Below, in pieces: positions 54,422 to 64,000 of a stretch of DNA of 64,000 bases. A model generated the notes under the pieces. It was not told the origin of the DNA. It was given only the letters and a program-made list of their open reading frames with translations, and ran no database searches. Numbering within the stretch: the first letter of the stretch is position 1; each line of letters begins with the position of its first letter. Source of the DNA: Gordonia sp. PP30 (GTDB lineage Bacteria > Actinomycetota > Actinomycetes > Mycobacteriales > Mycobacteriaceae); the NCBI RefSeq assembly GCF_023100845.1, contig NZ_CP095864.1, forward strand, positions 1,798,001 to 1,862,000, written 5' to 3'. A program made the position numbers and the translations under genes.

Positions 54422-54718
54422 GCCGCGTAGCCTCTCACGGGCTTGTGACAGTCGGCGCCAGCGCCACAGGCAGTACCGTGATTCGTCCATCTCCCGGGGG
54501 GGCTGGTAGGCGGTACGAACCGATTCGACGCCTTCGATCGCAGCGCCGAGTCGGGGTGGCTCGACCGTGTCGGCGGGCACTGCGTCGAGTGCGTCGCGCC
54601 ACCTGGTGATCCGGCGCGTGGGCGGCGGCCAAGGCGGGGAGCTGGTCGCGGTGTCTCGCTGAGGAGCGTCGGCCGGTCCATGCCATCCGCGCTGCCGATC
54701 TGATGATTCTGCGCGCTG

Positions 54719-55159
54719 CTACTGATCGTCGAGCGCGTCGATACACGCGTTCAGGTCCTCGATCAGCGCGGCCGTACGGCCGAGGCCGAGGCGTCCGGCC
54801 ATCGCGGTCTCGGCCTGGTAGACGAGGGCCGACGCCCGGGTGAGGAGATCGCGGCCGTCGGCGGTCAGGGTCGTCGGGAGGGCGCGGCCGCCGGAGGCGC
54901 TCGACGTGCGTTCGACCAGGCCGCGCTCTTCCAGACCACGGAGCAGGGTGTTCATCGACTGGCGGGTGACGAAGACCGCCCGGGCCAAGTCGGCGTTCGA
55001 CGATCCGGGTGCGCGGTTCAGTGCTTCCAGGCAGGAGTACTGCGGCGTCGTCAGGCCGAGCGGGCGGAGCGCGTCGTCCATGTGGGTCCGGAGCGCCGAC
55101 TGGGCGCGCTTGAGCGTGTAGCCGATCGATCCGCCGTACGGGAACCCCGGTTGCGTCAT
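54719..55159 (-). CDS. MarR-family regulator
   Basis: A 146-aa winged-helix regulator: LTTPQYSCLEALNRAPGSSNADLARAVFVTRQSMNTLL and the wing LVERTSSASGGRALPTTLT. Divergent from a VOC gene with an 8-bp-arm operator between them, probably autoregulated and controlling that gene. Ligand unknown. Confidence 0.9.
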   Translation of the reverse strand: MTQPGFPYGGSIGYTLKRAQSALRTHMDDALRPLGLTTPQYSCLEALNRAPGSSNADLARAVFVTRQSMNTLLRGLEERGLVERTSSASGGRALPTTLTADGRDLLTRASALVYQAETAMAGRLGLGRTAALIEDLNACIDALDDQ

Positions 55160-55168
55160 GTCAGCATT

Positions 55169-55192
55169 CTGACATACCGTGGCTTATGTCAG
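55169..55192. promoter_or_regulatory. MarR operator
   Basis: CTGACATA (55169-55176) and TATGTCAG (55185-55192) form a perfect inverted repeat with 8-bp spacer. A further half-site TGACAT lies at 55198-55203. Centre 21 bp from the MarR start and 42 bp from the VOC start. Confidence 0.65.
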
Positions 55193-55221
55193 GATATTGA
55201 CATCTATAAGGAGTGTTCGTC

Positions 55222-55590
55222 ATGACCGTCACCGGCCCCGATTTCCTCGCCCTGCAGGTCCGCGACCTCGACGTCGCCGCGTCGTTCTACGAAACGGCGC
55301 TCGGCCTGGAACGTGCGCCGTTCAGCCCGCCCGGGGCGGTCGTGTTCGCGACCGCGACGATCCCGTTCGCGGTGCGCGAGCCGTTGCCCGGCGTCGACCT
55401 CGACCGGATCAGTCCGCGGCCGGGGAGCGGAGTCGCGCTCTGGCTCAAGTGCGACTCCGCACCCGACCTGCACGCGCGGCTGGTCGAGGCCGGCGTCACG
55501 GTCGTCGCCGAGCCCGCGCCCGGCCCGTTCGGCGTGACCTTCACCTTCCTCGATCCCGACGGCTACGCCGTTACCGTGCACGACGCGTGA
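55222..55590 (+). CDS. VOC/glyoxalase-superfamily protein
   Basis: A 122-aa betaalphabetabetabeta protein: LALQVRDLDVAASFYETALGL at the N-terminus and TFTFLDPDGYAVTVHD at the C-terminus. AGGAG 8 nt before ATG 55222. Vicinal oxygen chelate proteins are dioxygenases, lyases or antibiotic-binding proteins. Control by MarR suggests xenobiotic response. Confidence 0.87.
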   Translation: MTVTGPDFLALQVRDLDVAASFYETALGLERAPFSPPGAVVFATATIPFAVREPLPGVDLDRISPRPGSGVALWLKCDSAPDLHARLVEAGVTVVAEPAPGPFGVTFTFLDPDGYAVTVHDA

Positions 55591-55607
55591 GCGGTCCGAT
55601 CAAATGA

Positions 55608-56339
55608 TCAGCGCAGGTGCCGCTCGAAGAAGCGCGCGGCGTCCGCGCCGGCGTACGCGGGCACACCGCGGTGCCCGCCCAGATTCGCCTGCAGCGTCTT
55701 CTCTCCGGAACCGAAGGCGTCGAAGAGATCCAGTGCCGCCTGGCGGTCGTTGAACTCGTCGTCCCACTGGAGCAGCACGTGAATCGGGATGGTGAGGCGG
55801 CGGGCGTCGTCGTACGTCGCTCCCGGAATGAAGCTTCCGGCGAACAATCCGGCGGCGACGATCCGCGGATCGACGGCGGCGAGGCGGACGCCGATGGCGA
55901 TCACCCCGCCCGAGTAGCCGACGGGCCCGCTGATTCCGGGAAGGGCGAGGAGTGCGTCGATCGCCGCTTGCAGCTCCGGGATCGCCTGGTCGAGGAGCGG
56001 GAGGACGAGGCGGTCGACGATGCTGGCGGTCACCGGTTCGCCCGCCCGGACCGCCTTCTGTAGATCGATGCGCGCCGCGTCGATGTCGGGGATGCGCGGC
56101 CGGTTGCCCGAACCCGGTAGTTCCAGGGTGGCGGACGAAAAGCCCAGTGCGGCAGCGCTTCTGGCCCGGCCGAGAAGCCGGGGATACATGGAAGCGGTGC
56201 CACCGGGATGGCCTAGCAGGATCAGGGGAGTCGGGCCGGCGGCCTCGGCGGGAGTCCAGAGGATGCCGGGGACACCGTCGAGGGTGAAGTCCTGTTCGAG
56301 GAGGTCGCCGTCGAGGCGGCGCTCAGAAGTCAGATGCAT
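55608..56339 (-). CDS. Alpha/beta hydrolase, dienelactone-hydrolase-like
   Basis: A 243-aa cytoplasmic hydrolase. Oxyanion region ILLGHPGGTASMYPRLL, nucleophile GYSGG (about residue 143), acid in QWDDEFNDR and His in GGHRGVPAY. Substrate unknown. Convergent with the VOC gene. Confidence 0.85.
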   Translation of the reverse strand: MHLTSERRLDGDLLEQDFTLDGVPGILWTPAEAAGPTPLILLGHPGGTASMYPRLLGRARSAAALGFSSATLELPGSGNRPRIPDIDAARIDLQKAVRAGEPVTASIVDRLVLPLLDQAIPELQAAIDALLALPGISGPVGYSGGVIAIGVRLAAVDPRIVAAGLFAGSFIPGATYDDARRLTIPIHVLLQWDDEFNDRQAALDLFDAFGSGEKTLQANLGGHRGVPAYAGADAARFFERHLR

Positions 56340-56566
56340 GTCGTGCTCTTTCGGGAGTGCTCGTGTCGGCGCTCCCCGGACGACTCAGCGCCCGGCCGTG
56401 ACTCCGCGAGGGAGCGCCCGGATCGATGCGTTCACGGGTACCACCTCCTCTGTCGTCGGCACGGCTTGTGCCACCGTACACTGGTCGCGCCGCGCGCCGG
56501 GAAGGTTCACCGGGCGGCGGGTGTTGAGTCCTGTGGAACCGACCGCGATCGAGAGGGAATGCCGCC

Positions 56567-56974
56567 ATGACCGACCTGTGGGTGCAGCGCACCGGAAACC
56601 GCCGCTTCACCGGGCACAGCTCGCGGGGGGCGCAGGTGCTGATCGGCTCGGAGGACGTGGCGGGCGTGTTCACCCCGGGGGAGCTGCTGAAGATCGCCGT
56701 CGCCGCCTGCTCGGGAATGGCCTCCGACGTGTCGCTCGCCCGCCGGCTCGGCGACGACTTCGACTCCACCATCCGGGTCTCCGGCGCCGCCGACCGCGAG
56801 AACGAGGTGTACCCGAAGATCGACGAGGTGATGGAGCTCGACCTGTCCGAACTCGATCCCGAGGCGGCGCAGCGCCTGCTCACCGTGGTCGAGCGCGCGG
56901 TGGACCGGGTCTGCACCGTCGGCCGGACCCTCAAGGCCGGCGCCGAGGTCACGCTCACCATGGATACCGAGTGA
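56567..56974 (+). CDS. OsmC/Ohr-family protein
   Basis: A 135-aa OsmC-like protein. Redox Cys pair in AACSGMASD and RVCTVGRTLKAG. OsmC proteins reduce organic or lipid hydroperoxides. The position upstream of acyP and smc is the same as Rv2923c in M. tuberculosis. Confidence 0.88.
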   Translation: MTDLWVQRTGNRRFTGHSSRGAQVLIGSEDVAGVFTPGELLKIAVAACSGMASDVSLARRLGDDFDSTIRVSGAADRENEVYPKIDEVMELDLSELDPEAAQRLLTVVERAVDRVCTVGRTLKAGAEVTLTMDTE

Positions 56975-57124
56975 TTCTGACCGTACCGTGACGTAGCCTG
57001 CCGCTCCAGGTCGCGTGACCTGCGTGAACAGCTCCGATGCCGATCATCCGCGCGGAATACGTCACGGTCGGGGCAGACTTCGCCGGGCACCCCGCGGCGG
57101 GTGCGGGTCTGACAGAGTGGATGC

Positions 57125-57394
57125 ATGGAACGACTGACCGCCTACGTGCACGGCATGGTCCAGGGCGTGGGCTTCCGCTGGTGGACCCGCTCGCGAGCCC
57201 TGGAGCTCGGTCTGACCGGATACGCGAAGAACCTGGTGGACGGCCGGGTGCTCGTGGTGGCCGAGGGGCCGCGTCCCGCGCTGGACTCGCTGCTCGCGCA
57301 GCTGCGGTCGGGCAAGACCGCGGGCCGCGTGGATCTGGTGGTGGAGAGCTTCGATTCGGCCCGCGGCGAATACCGGGGATTCTCCGAGCGCTGA
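57125..57394 (+). CDS. acyP: Acylphosphatase
   Basis: An 89-aa acylphosphatase: VHGMVQGVGFRWWTRSRA holds the active-site Arg, GYAKNLVDGRV the Asn. It hydrolyses acyl phosphates. Lies upstream of smc as in mycobacteria. Confidence 0.93.
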   Translation: MERLTAYVHGMVQGVGFRWWTRSRALELGLTGYAKNLVDGRVLVVAEGPRPALDSLLAQLRSGKTAGRVDLVVESFDSARGEYRGFSER

Positions 57395-57454
57395 TCCGCC
57401 CGGCGGCCGGGCGGTCGCGGGAACCGGCGGGTCAGGCCGGTATCCTCGACTGCT

Positions 57455-60400
57455 GTGCACCTCAAGAGCCTGACCCTGAAGGGCTTCAAGTCCTTCGCGT
57501 CGGCGACGACTCTCCGTTTCGAGCCGGGCATCACCGCGGTGGTGGGCCCCAACGGCTCCGGTAAGAGCAATGTCGTCGACGCCCTGACCTGGGTGATGGG
57601 TGAGCAGGGCGCGAAGGCGCTGCGCGGCGGGAAGATGGCCGACGTGATCTTCGCCGGCACGTCCGGGCGGGCGCCGCTCGGCCGCGCCGAGGTGACGCTG
57701 ACCATCGACAACTCCGACGGCGCGCTGCCGATCGACTACTCCGAGGTTTCCATCACCCGGCGGATGTTCCGCGACGGCGCCGGCGAGTACGAGATCAACG
57801 GCACCTCCTGCCGCCTCATGGACGTGCAGGAACTCCTGTCCGACTCGGGCATCGGCCGCGAGATGCACGTGATCGTCGGCCAGGGACGACTCGCCGCGAT
57901 CCTGGAGTCGCGCCCCGAGGAACGACGCGCCTTCATCGAGGAGGCGGCCGGCGTCCTCAAGCACCGCCGCCGCAAGGAGAAGGCGGTCCGCAAGCTCGAC
58001 GCCATGGCGGCCAACCTCGCCCGCCTGACCGACCTCACCGGGGAACTCCGCCGCCAGCTCAAACCGCTGGGCCGGCAGGCCGAGGTGGCCCGGCGCGCCG
58101 CCACCGTCCAGGCCGAACTCCGCGACGCCCGCCTGCGACTGGCCGCCGACGATCTGGTGATCCGCCGGGCCGAGATGGCCGAGCACTCCGCCGTGGAGGA
58201 GGAGATCCGCCGCCGCTCCGACGAGGTGGCCGCCGAACTCGATGCCGCCACCGAGGCGCTGACCGCCGGTCAGGAACACCTGGCCCGGGTGATGCCCGCC
58301 GCTGCCGAGGCCGGGCGTGTCTTCTACACGCTGTCGGCGCTGGCCGAGCGGGTCGAGGGCACCCGCCGGGTGGCCAGCGAACGCGCCGCGCATCTCGCGA
58401 CCCCGAGCGTGGCCGCCTCCGGTCCCGACCCGGAAGAACTGGAACGACGCGCCGAGGAGGCCGCGCTCGCCGAAGCCGAACTCGGCGCCGTCGTCGAAGA
58501 GGCCGCCGAGCGGCTGGAATACGCGACCGCCGCCCTGGCCGCCGCGGAACAGGCCTCCGCCGCCGCCGAGCGCGCACATCTGACCGCCGTGCAGGCCGTC
58601 GCCGACCGCCGGGAAGGACTCGCCCGCCTCGAAGGACAGGCCGCGACGCTGCGCAGCCGGGTCGACTCAGTCGAGGGGGAGACCGCCCGGCTCACCGAGG
58701 CGATCGACGCCGCCCGCGCCCGCGCGGAGTCCGCGCAGACCGAAATGGATGCCGCCGCCGAGCGGATGCGTGACCTGGAGGATCGCGAGCAGGGTCTGGA
58801 CTCCCACCACGAGCGTTGCGTCGCCGCGCTGACCGAGGCGAGTGAGCGGGTGGTCGCGCTGCGGCAGGCCGAACGGGAAGCCGAGCAGAAGATCGCCTCG
58901 CTGACCGCCCGGATCGAAGCCCTCGCCGTCGGCCTGGAACGCGCCGACGGCGGCGCCTGGCTGCTGGAGAACCGCCGCGACGGTCTCCTCGCGCCCCTCT
59001 CCGAACTGCTCACCGTGGAGCCCGGCTACGAGACCGCCCTCGCCGGTGCGCTCGGCCCCGCGGTCGACGCGATCGCGACCGTCGACAAGGTGGCCGCGCT
59101 GGGTGCTCTCGAGGCGCTGCGGGCCGGTGACGGCGGCCGCGCCGCGCTCATCGTCGGCGGTCTGGCCGACCGGGCGCGCGCCGACCGTCCACGACTCCCT
59201 GCCGGCGCCGTCTGGGCGCGTGACGTGGTGACCGCACCCGGCTCGATCACCGGTGCCATCGACGTCCTGCTCGAGAAGGTCGTGCTGGTCGACGACGCCG
59301 CGCAAGCCATGACGGTGGCGACCGATCACGCGGTGCTGGCGGTGACGCGCGCCGGAGACCGGATCTCCGCCGCCTCCGTCGAGGGCGGGGTCTCGGCCCG
59401 GCCGTCGACCCTGGAAGTGCAGTCGGCGATCGACACCGCCACCGAAGACCTGGCTCGCGCGCGCCGCGAAGCCGAACGACTGGACGCCGAGCTGACCGAG
59501 GCGCTGACCGCCGAGCGTGCGGCCGCCGACGCGGCAGAGGGTGCGCTGGCGGCGCTGGGGGAGTCCGACGCGAACGTCGGTGCCGCCTACGAACTGCTCG
59601 GCCGGCTCGGCGCCGACATCCGCGGCGCGGAGGCCGAGGCGCAGCGACTGGTCCGCCAGCGTGAGCGCGCCGAGGAGGGCCGCGCGGAGAATCTGGCCGA
59701 GCTCACCGCCGTCGACGAGCGGTTGCGGCTGGCCAGGGACGAATCGCAGGACGGCCATGACGACGACGCGGACCGCGCGCTCCGCGAGGCCGCTGCCGCC
59801 GAGGTGGCCTCGGCCCGCTCGATCGAGGTGGAGACCCGGCTGGCCCTGCGCACCGCCGAGGAACGACTCGCCTCGGTGCGCGGTAAGGCCGACGGTCTGC
59901 GGCGCAGTGCCGCCGCCGAGCGCAACAACCGGGAACGGCAGCGACGTCAGGATGCGCAGCGGCGCTACGCCGCCGGTGTCGCCGCCGCCGTCGCCGAGGC
60001 CGCGGAGCGTCTCGCCGAGGAGGTCGCGCGTGCCGCGGCCACCGGCGCCGCCGGCCGCGACGAACTCGAAGCGGTCCGCGCCGCCCGCACCGCCGAGACC
60101 GAGGAACTGCGCGCCCGCGTCGACGCGGCGACCGCTGCGCTGACCTCCCTGCGTGATGCCGGGCATCGCGACGAGGTCGCCAAGGCGCAGGCCGCGCTGC
60201 GCATCGAGCAGCTCGAGGAGCAGGTCCTCGAGCAGTTCGCGATCGCGCCCGACGATCTCGTCGCCGAGTACGGTCCGGACGTGCCGATGCCGCCGTCGGA
60301 TCTGGAGGTCCGCGAATACGAGGAGGCCAAGGCGCGCGGCGAGCTGGTCGTCGCACCCGCGCCGATGCCGTACGACCGGCGGACCCAGGAATCGCGGGCC

Positions 60401-61051
60401 AAGCGCGCGCAGAAGGACCTCAACACCCTCGGCAAGGTCAATCCGCTCGCGCTGGAGGAGTTCGCGGCGCTGGAGGAGCGCTACAACTTCCTGTCCGCGC
60501 AGCTCGAAGACGTGAAGGCGGCGCGCGCGGACCTGCTCGACGTGGTGGCCGACGTCGATGCCCGGATCCTGCAGGTCTTCACCGAGGCCTACGCCGATGT
60601 GGAGAAGGAGTTCTCCCAGGTGTTCGCCACCCTGTTCCCGGGCGGTGAGGGGCGACTGGTCCTGACCGAGCCGAACGACATGCTCACCACCGGCGTCGAG
60701 GTCGAGGCCCGCCCGCCCGGCAAGAAGGTCAAGCGGCTGTCCCTGCTGTCCGGCGGCGAGAAGTCGCTCACCGCGGTCGCCATGCTGGTCGCGATCTTCC
60801 GGGCCCGGCCCTCCCCGTTCTATGTGATGGACGAGGTGGAGGCCGCCCTCGACGACGCCAACCTGCGCCGTCTCATCAGTCTGTTCGAGCAGTTGCGCGA
60901 GCGCAGCCAGCTCATCGTCATCACCCATCAGAAGCCGACCATGGAGATCGCCGACGCCCTGTACGGCGTGAGCATGCGCGGCGACGGCATCACCCAGGTC
61001 ATCTCCCAGCGCCTGCGCGGCGTCGACCTGGCTCCCGCTCCCGCGAGCTGA
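57455..61051 (+). CDS. smc: Chromosome segregation protein SMC
   Basis: A 1198-aa SMC ATPase for chromosome condensation and segregation. Head with Walker [15 protein letters not shown], long coiled coil (about residues 165-500), hinge (about 500-640, [20 protein letters not shown]), second coiled coil, and C-terminal signature [14 protein letters not shown] with [14 protein letters not shown] (Walker B). GTG start 57455 ([13 protein letters not shown]). ScpA/ScpB are not in this window. Confidence 0.96.
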   Translation: MHLKSLTLKGFKSFASATTLRFEPGITAVVGPNGSGKSNVVDALTWVMGEQGAKALRGGKMADVIFAGTSGRAPLGRAEVTLTIDNSDGALPIDYSEVSITRRMFRDGAGEYEINGTSCRLMDVQELLSDSGIGREMHVIVGQGRLAAILESRPEERRAFIEEAAGVLKHRRRKEKAVRKLDAMAANLARLTDLTGELRRQLKPLGRQAEVARRAATVQAELRDARLRLAADDLVIRRAEMAEHSAVEEEIRRRSDEVAAELDAATEALTAGQEHLARVMPAAAEAGRVFYTLSALAERVEGTRRVASERAAHLATPSVAASGPDPEELERRAEEAALAEAELGAVVEEAAERLEYATAALAAAEQASAAAERAHLTAVQAVADRREGLARLEGQAATLRSRVDSVEGETARLTEAIDAARARAESAQTEMDAAAERMRDLEDREQGLDSHHERCVAALTEASERVVALRQAEREAEQKIASLTARIEALAVGLERADGGAWLLENRRDGLLAPLSELLTVEPGYETALAGALGPAVDAIATVDKVAALGALEALRAGDGGRAALIVGGLADRARADRPRLPAGAVWARDVVTAPGSITGAIDVLLEKVVLVDDAAQAMTVATDHAVLAVTRAGDRISAASVEGGVSARPSTLEVQSAIDTATEDLARARREAERLDAELTEALTAERAAADAAEGALAALGESDANVGAAYELLGRLGADIRGAEAEAQRLVRQRERAEEGRAENLAELTAVDERLRLARDESQDGHDDDADRALREAAAAEVASARSIEVETRLALRTAEERLASVRGKADGLRRSAAAERNNRERQRRQDAQRRYAAGVAAAVAEAAERLAEEVARAAATGAAGRDELEAVRAARTAETEELRARVDAATAALTSLRDAGHRDEVAKAQAALRIEQLEEQVLEQFAIAPDDLVAEYGPDVPMPPSDLEVREYEEAKARGELVVAPAPMPYDRRTQESRAKRAQKDLNTLGKVNPLALEEFAALEERYNFLSAQLEDVKAARADLLDVVADVDARILQVFTEAYADVEKEFSQVFATLFPGGEGRLVLTEPNDMLTTGVEVEARPPGKKVKRLSLLSGGEKSLTAVAMLVAIFRARPSPFYVMDEVEAALDDANLRRLISLFEQLRERSQLIVITHQKPTMEIADALYGVSMRGDGITQVISQRLRGVDLAPAPAS

Positions 61052-61061
61052 AAGGCCCTAC

Positions 61062-62513
61062 GTGAACACTCAAGTCATCATCGGCATCGTCATCGCCGTC
61101 GTCCTGCTGGTCGCGCTGATCGGCGGCGCCGGTTACGCGCTGCAGCGGCGCCGCCGGATCACCCTGACGCCGCCGGAGACCCGGGAGGTCGACGGCACCC
61201 GCGAGGCCGACAAGTCGGGCGGCTATCAGGCCGGATCCGGGTTCTCGTTCAGTCAGGGCGGCACGGCCGTCGCCGAGAAGCCGGAGCCGACGCCCGAGCC
61301 CGCGAAGAAGGGGCCGGAGAGCGTCGCCGACGAGGCCGAGCGGATCCTCGCCGGCGCCGAATCCGAGCCGATCACCCCGGTCGCCGACGACCCGATCGCC
61401 CAGCTGCCCGGCACCGAGGTGGAGAGTCTCGACGACGCGATGGTCGTCGAGGAGGCCGCCGAGGCCGCGCGCGTGGAGACCGGCGTGGAGCCGGGGGTAC
61501 AGCCGGACGAGCAGGTCGCGCCGGAGCCGGAGCCCGAACCCGCCGCGGAGGAGCCCGAGGAAGCCGCTCCCGCGGCCCCGGTCCGCGACGAGATCGCCCC
61601 GACCGAGGGCCGGCTGTCCCGCCTGCGCGGACGACTCGCCCGCTCGCAGGGCGCCATCGGCACCTCCATGCTGGGCCTGCTGGGCGCCGGTGACCTCGAC
61701 GAGGACAGCTGGGAGGAGATCGAGGACACCCTGGTGATGGCCGACCTCGGCACCGCGGCGACCACCGCGGTGGTCGACGGCCTGCGCGCCGAACTCGCGA
61801 CCGGCAAGGTCCGCTCCGCCGCCGACGCCCGCGCGGCGCTGCACCGCGTGCTCGTCGAGCAGCTGCATCCCGAACTGGACCGCTCGGTCCGCGCGCTCCC
61901 GCACGCCGGTGGTCCGGCCGTCGTGCTGGTGGTGGGCGTCAACGGGGTCGGCAAGACGACGACCACCGGCAAACTGGCCCGCGTGCTGGTCGCCGACGGA
62001 CGACGCGTCCTGCTGGGCGCCGCCGACACCTTCCGCGCCGCCGCGGCCGACCAGCTGCAGACCTGGGGCGAGCGCGTCGGTGCCGGGATCGTCCGCGGCA
62101 AGGAGGGCGCCGATCCCGCGTCGGTCGCCTTCGACGCCGTGAGCACGGGCATCGACGAGGGCGTGGACGTGGTGCTGGTCGACACCGCCGGGCGCCTGCA
62201 CACCAAGACCGGCCTGATGGACGAGCTGGGCAAGGTCAAGCGCGTGGTGGAGAAGAAGACCCCGGTCGACGAGGTGCTGCTGGTGCTCGACGCCACCGTC
62301 GGACAGAACGGCCTGACCCAGGCGAAGGTCTTCGCCGAGGTGGTCGACCTGACCGGGGTGGTGCTCACCAAGCTCGACGGCACCGCCAAGGGCGGCATCG
62401 TCTTCCGGATCCAGGAAGAACTCGGTGTCCCGGTGAAGCTGGTGGGCCTGGGGGAGGGCGCCGACGATCTGGCGCCGTTCGAGCCCGGCGCCTTCGTCGA
62501 CGCGCTGCTGTAG
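61062..62513 (+). CDS. ftsY: Signal recognition particle receptor FtsY
   Basis: A 483-aa SRP receptor GTPase. N-terminal hydrophobic helix ([18 protein letters not shown]), a long acidic A domain (to about residue 175), then the NG domain with [35 protein letters not shown] and [10 protein letters not shown]. Targets ribosome-nascent-chain complexes to the translocon. Start GTG 61062, 10 bp after smc. Confidence 0.95.
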   Translation: MNTQVIIGIVIAVVLLVALIGGAGYALQRRRRITLTPPETREVDGTREADKSGGYQAGSGFSFSQGGTAVAEKPEPTPEPAKKGPESVADEAERILAGAESEPITPVADDPIAQLPGTEVESLDDAMVVEEAAEAARVETGVEPGVQPDEQVAPEPEPEPAAEEPEEAAPAAPVRDEIAPTEGRLSRLRGRLARSQGAIGTSMLGLLGAGDLDEDSWEEIEDTLVMADLGTAATTAVVDGLRAELATGKVRSAADARAALHRVLVEQLHPELDRSVRALPHAGGPAVVLVVGVNGVGKTTTTGKLARVLVADGRRVLLGAADTFRAAAADQLQTWGERVGAGIVRGKEGADPASVAFDAVSTGIDEGVDVVLVDTAGRLHTKTGLMDELGKVKRVVEKKTPVDEVLLVLDATVGQNGLTQAKVFAEVVDLTGVVLTKLDGTAKGGIVFRIQEELGVPVKLVGLGEGADDLAPFEPGAFVDALL

Positions 62514-62534
62514 AGCCCGCGCCCATAGACCACG

Positions 62535-62570
62535 CCACGGACCCCGGCCGACCACGGCCGGGGTCCGTGG
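62535..62570. terminator. Terminator after ftsY
   Basis: Long inverted repeat CCACGGACCCCGGCC / GGCCGGGGTCCGTGG with a 6-nt loop. Confidence 0.85.
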
Positions 62571-62602
62571 TGCTTGTCGTGGACGGAAGAAGTGAACTGT
62601 GA

Positions 62603-62630
62603 TTCAATAGTTTCACCGAAGAATTGAAAC
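62603..62630. promoter_or_regulatory. Operator-like repeats upstream of tetR
   Basis: Two interleaved inverted repeats, TTCAAT/ATTGAA (62603-62608, 62623-62628) and GTTTCA/TGAAAC (62610-62615, 62625-62630), in an AT-rich stretch 36 bp before the TetR gene start. Confidence 0.5.
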
Positions 62631-62665
62631 CGGATTCATTCACCGGACCCGAGCAAGGAGGTCGC

Positions 62666-63298
62666 GTGGCCTACCGGCAGACCGAGGCGACCCGCGCCAG
62701 CGCGCAGGCCAAACGCGATGCGATGCTCGCCGCCGCCCGCGAACTGGTCGGCGAAGCGGGCTTCGCCGGGGCGACGGTCGCCGCGATCGCCGCGCGCTGC
62801 GGCGTCAGCGTCGGCTCGGTGTACTCCTACTTCGACAACCGCGACGCCCTGCTCGCCGAGGTGTTCCGGGAGTCCGCCGAATACGAGTTCGCCTGCGTGC
62901 GACGGGCCGTCGACGCGGCCCGGCCCGACGCCGGGGCGCAATTGGCCGCGCTGATCGACACCTTCGCCGACCGGGCGTTGCGCGGTCGGCGCACGGCCTG
63001 GTCGCTGCTCTTCGAGCCGGTGATCCCGGCGGTCGACGCGGAGCGGCTCCGGCTGCGGCAGAGCTACCGCGACCTCGGCGAACGGATCATCGGCGACGGC
63101 ATCGAGTCCGGTCTGCTGATCCGGCAGGACGTGCCGGTGGTCGCCGGTGCGGTGATGGGTGCCATCTCCGAGGCACTCATCGGCGCGCTGAACCCCGATC
63201 TGGCCGGCGTCGTCGATCGTGGCGATCAGGCCGCGCTGGTCGCCACGATCCGCCGCTTCTGCTTCCGGGCTCTCGGAGCCCGCCCGTTCCCCGAATAG
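62666..63298 (+). CDS. TetR-family regulator
   Basis: A 210-aa TetR protein: HTH GATVAAIAARCGVSVGSVYSYFDNRDALLAEVF (about residues 27-60), variable ligand domain. GTG 62666 has AAGGAGG 5 nt upstream. It lies just before the acyl-CoA dehydrogenase gene (12 bp), same strand, so probably regulates it. Confidence 0.92.
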   Translation: MAYRQTEATRASAQAKRDAMLAAARELVGEAGFAGATVAAIAARCGVSVGSVYSYFDNRDALLAEVFRESAEYEFACVRRAVDAARPDAGAQLAALIDTFADRALRGRRTAWSLLFEPVIPAVDAERLRLRQSYRDLGERIIGDGIESGLLIRQDVPVVAGAVMGAISEALIGALNPDLAGVVDRGDQAALVATIRRFCFRALGARPFPE

Positions 63299-63310
63299 AA
63301 GGTGCATCCC

Positions 63311-64000
63311 ATGGCAGCCACCCACCACGTGTTCAACCAGGCCCCGCCCCGCGTCGGCGTCAACGAGTACACCAGCCACACCGCGCTCACCGAGGCGGTG
63401 AACGTCTACGGCGGCGGCTGGGCCACCGACGCGCTCGTCGAGGCCGGTGCGCTGGTCGGCACCGCCGGTTTCCAGCGGGACGCCGAACTGGCGAACACGA
63501 TCCTGCCGAAGCTGCACACCCACGACCGGTGGGGGAACCGCATCGACGACGTCGAGTTCCATCCCGCCTACCACCGCATCATCGGCGACGCCATCGCCCA
63601 CGGCGCGCACACCAGCTGCTGGTCGGACCCGCGACCGGGCGCGCATGTGGCCCGCGCGGCGATGTTCATGCAGTTCGGGCAGATCGAACCCGGCCACGCG
63701 TGCCCGGTGAGCATGACGCACGCCGTGGTGCCGTCACTGCGGGTGGACCCGGCACTGGCCGAACGGTGGCTGCCGCGCGTCTTCTCGACGGACTACCGGC
63801 ACGATCTCGGCGCCACGGACCCTTCGACGGGGCTCCGGGAGCCGAAACACTCGGCCATCTTCGGTATGGCGATGACCGAGAAGCAGGGCGGGTCGGACGT
63901 GCGCGCCAACACCACCAGGGCCGTCGAGCAGTCCGACGGCACCTACCTGATCACCGGGCACAAGTGGTTCTGCTCGGCGCCGCAATCCGACGCGTTCCTG
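63311..64000 (+). CDS. AidB-like acyl-CoA dehydrogenase, 5' part
   Basis: First 230 codons; runs off the right edge. MTEKQGGSDVRANTT and GHKWFCSAPQSDAF are the FAD/substrate motifs typical of the AidB (alkylation-response) branch of acyl-CoA dehydrogenases. A GC-rich repeat-like stretch (63820-63840) encodes DPSTGLREP and looks inserted in frame. Start ATG 63311 after AAGGTG. Confidence 0.85.
   Translation, partial: MAATHHVFNQAPPRVGVNEYTSHTALTEAVNVYGGGWATDALVEAGALVGTAGFQRDAELANTILPKLHTHDRWGNRIDDVEFHPAYHRIIGDAIAHGAHTSCWSDPRPGAHVARAAMFMQFGQIEPGHACPVSMTHAVVPSLRVDPALAERWLPRVFSTDYRHDLGATDPSTGLREPKHSAIFGMAMTEKQGGSDVRANTTRAVEQSDGTYLITGHKWFCSAPQSDAFL

Noticed and set aside
1..64000. CRISPR array
   Set aside because: No regularly spaced direct repeats were seen on reading; low-complexity stretches in rne and smc are coding.

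Overview
The window is about 64 kb of high-GC DNA (roughly 65-70 % by eye). Its gene content and order match the core genome of a mycolic-acid actinobacterium (Mycobacteriales; Gordonia or a close relative is my inference). Supporting this are the pepN / Rv2466c-like / rpiB / nei block, tig-clpP1-clpP2-clpX, valS-folC-DUF4233-ndk-rne-rplU-rpmA-obg-proB, and rsmD-coaD-sepIVA-DUF177-rnc-mutM-osmC-acyP-smc-ftsY. GTG starts and 1-20 nt overlaps are frequent, and many units end in strong GC hairpins.

Region by region. 1-1464: the end of a DUF5130/TPM-like gene, then a small type VII secretion-like protein overlapping a DUF3558-type lipoprotein. 1587-8285: peptidases, a mycothiol-dependent oxidoreductase, ribose-5-phosphate isomerase B, an endonuclease VIII-like glycosylase and a LysB/cutinase-like hydrolase. 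8358-9594: an L,D-transpeptidase and two tRNAs (Gly-TCC, Pro-TGG). 9642-14048: trigger factor and the ClpP1P2/ClpX protease, with two tandem ClgR-type boxes upstream of clpP1. 14182-18388: a methyltransferase / thioredoxin-reductase-like operon divergent from an XRE-cupin regulator, then sodC, mobA and a secreted protein. 18393-20563: a HelD/HelR-type RNA polymerase motor with a rifamycin-associated element (RAE)-like site upstream. 20657-33815: valS to proB plus an acetyltransferase. 33867-36510: an acyl-CoA dehydrogenase-like protein and a sirtuin.

36563-47084 is an accessory island with visibly lower GC in places. On the minus strand it has a graspetide-type RiPP cluster: a 49-aa precursor, an ATP-grasp ester/amide ligase and an APH-fold protein whose catalytic Asp is replaced. 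Divergent from it is an accessory chaperone operon: a J-domain/TPR protein with two membrane helices and SPD instead of HPD, an Hsp70 without the helical lid, and a GrpE-like protein. The intergenic region between the two operons holds two copies of a 16-bp inverted repeat (GCACA-N6-TGTGC), so I infer common regulation. Downstream lie a zinc-ribbon mini-protein, a possible one-helix membrane protein, and a decayed second hsp70. That hsp70 carries an internal stop and two different ISL3-family elements, each flanked by a perfect 8-bp target duplication.

47085-49317 is an ectABC ectoine operon on the minus strand. 49506-62513 is a conserved block (rsmD, coaD, sepIVA, DUF177, rnc, mutM, osmC-like, acyP, smc, ftsY). 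It is interrupted by a uracil-DNA-glycosylase-like gene, a MarR/VOC divergent pair with a clear operator, and an alpha/beta hydrolase. The window ends with a TetR regulator and the 5' part of an AidB-like acyl-CoA dehydrogenase.
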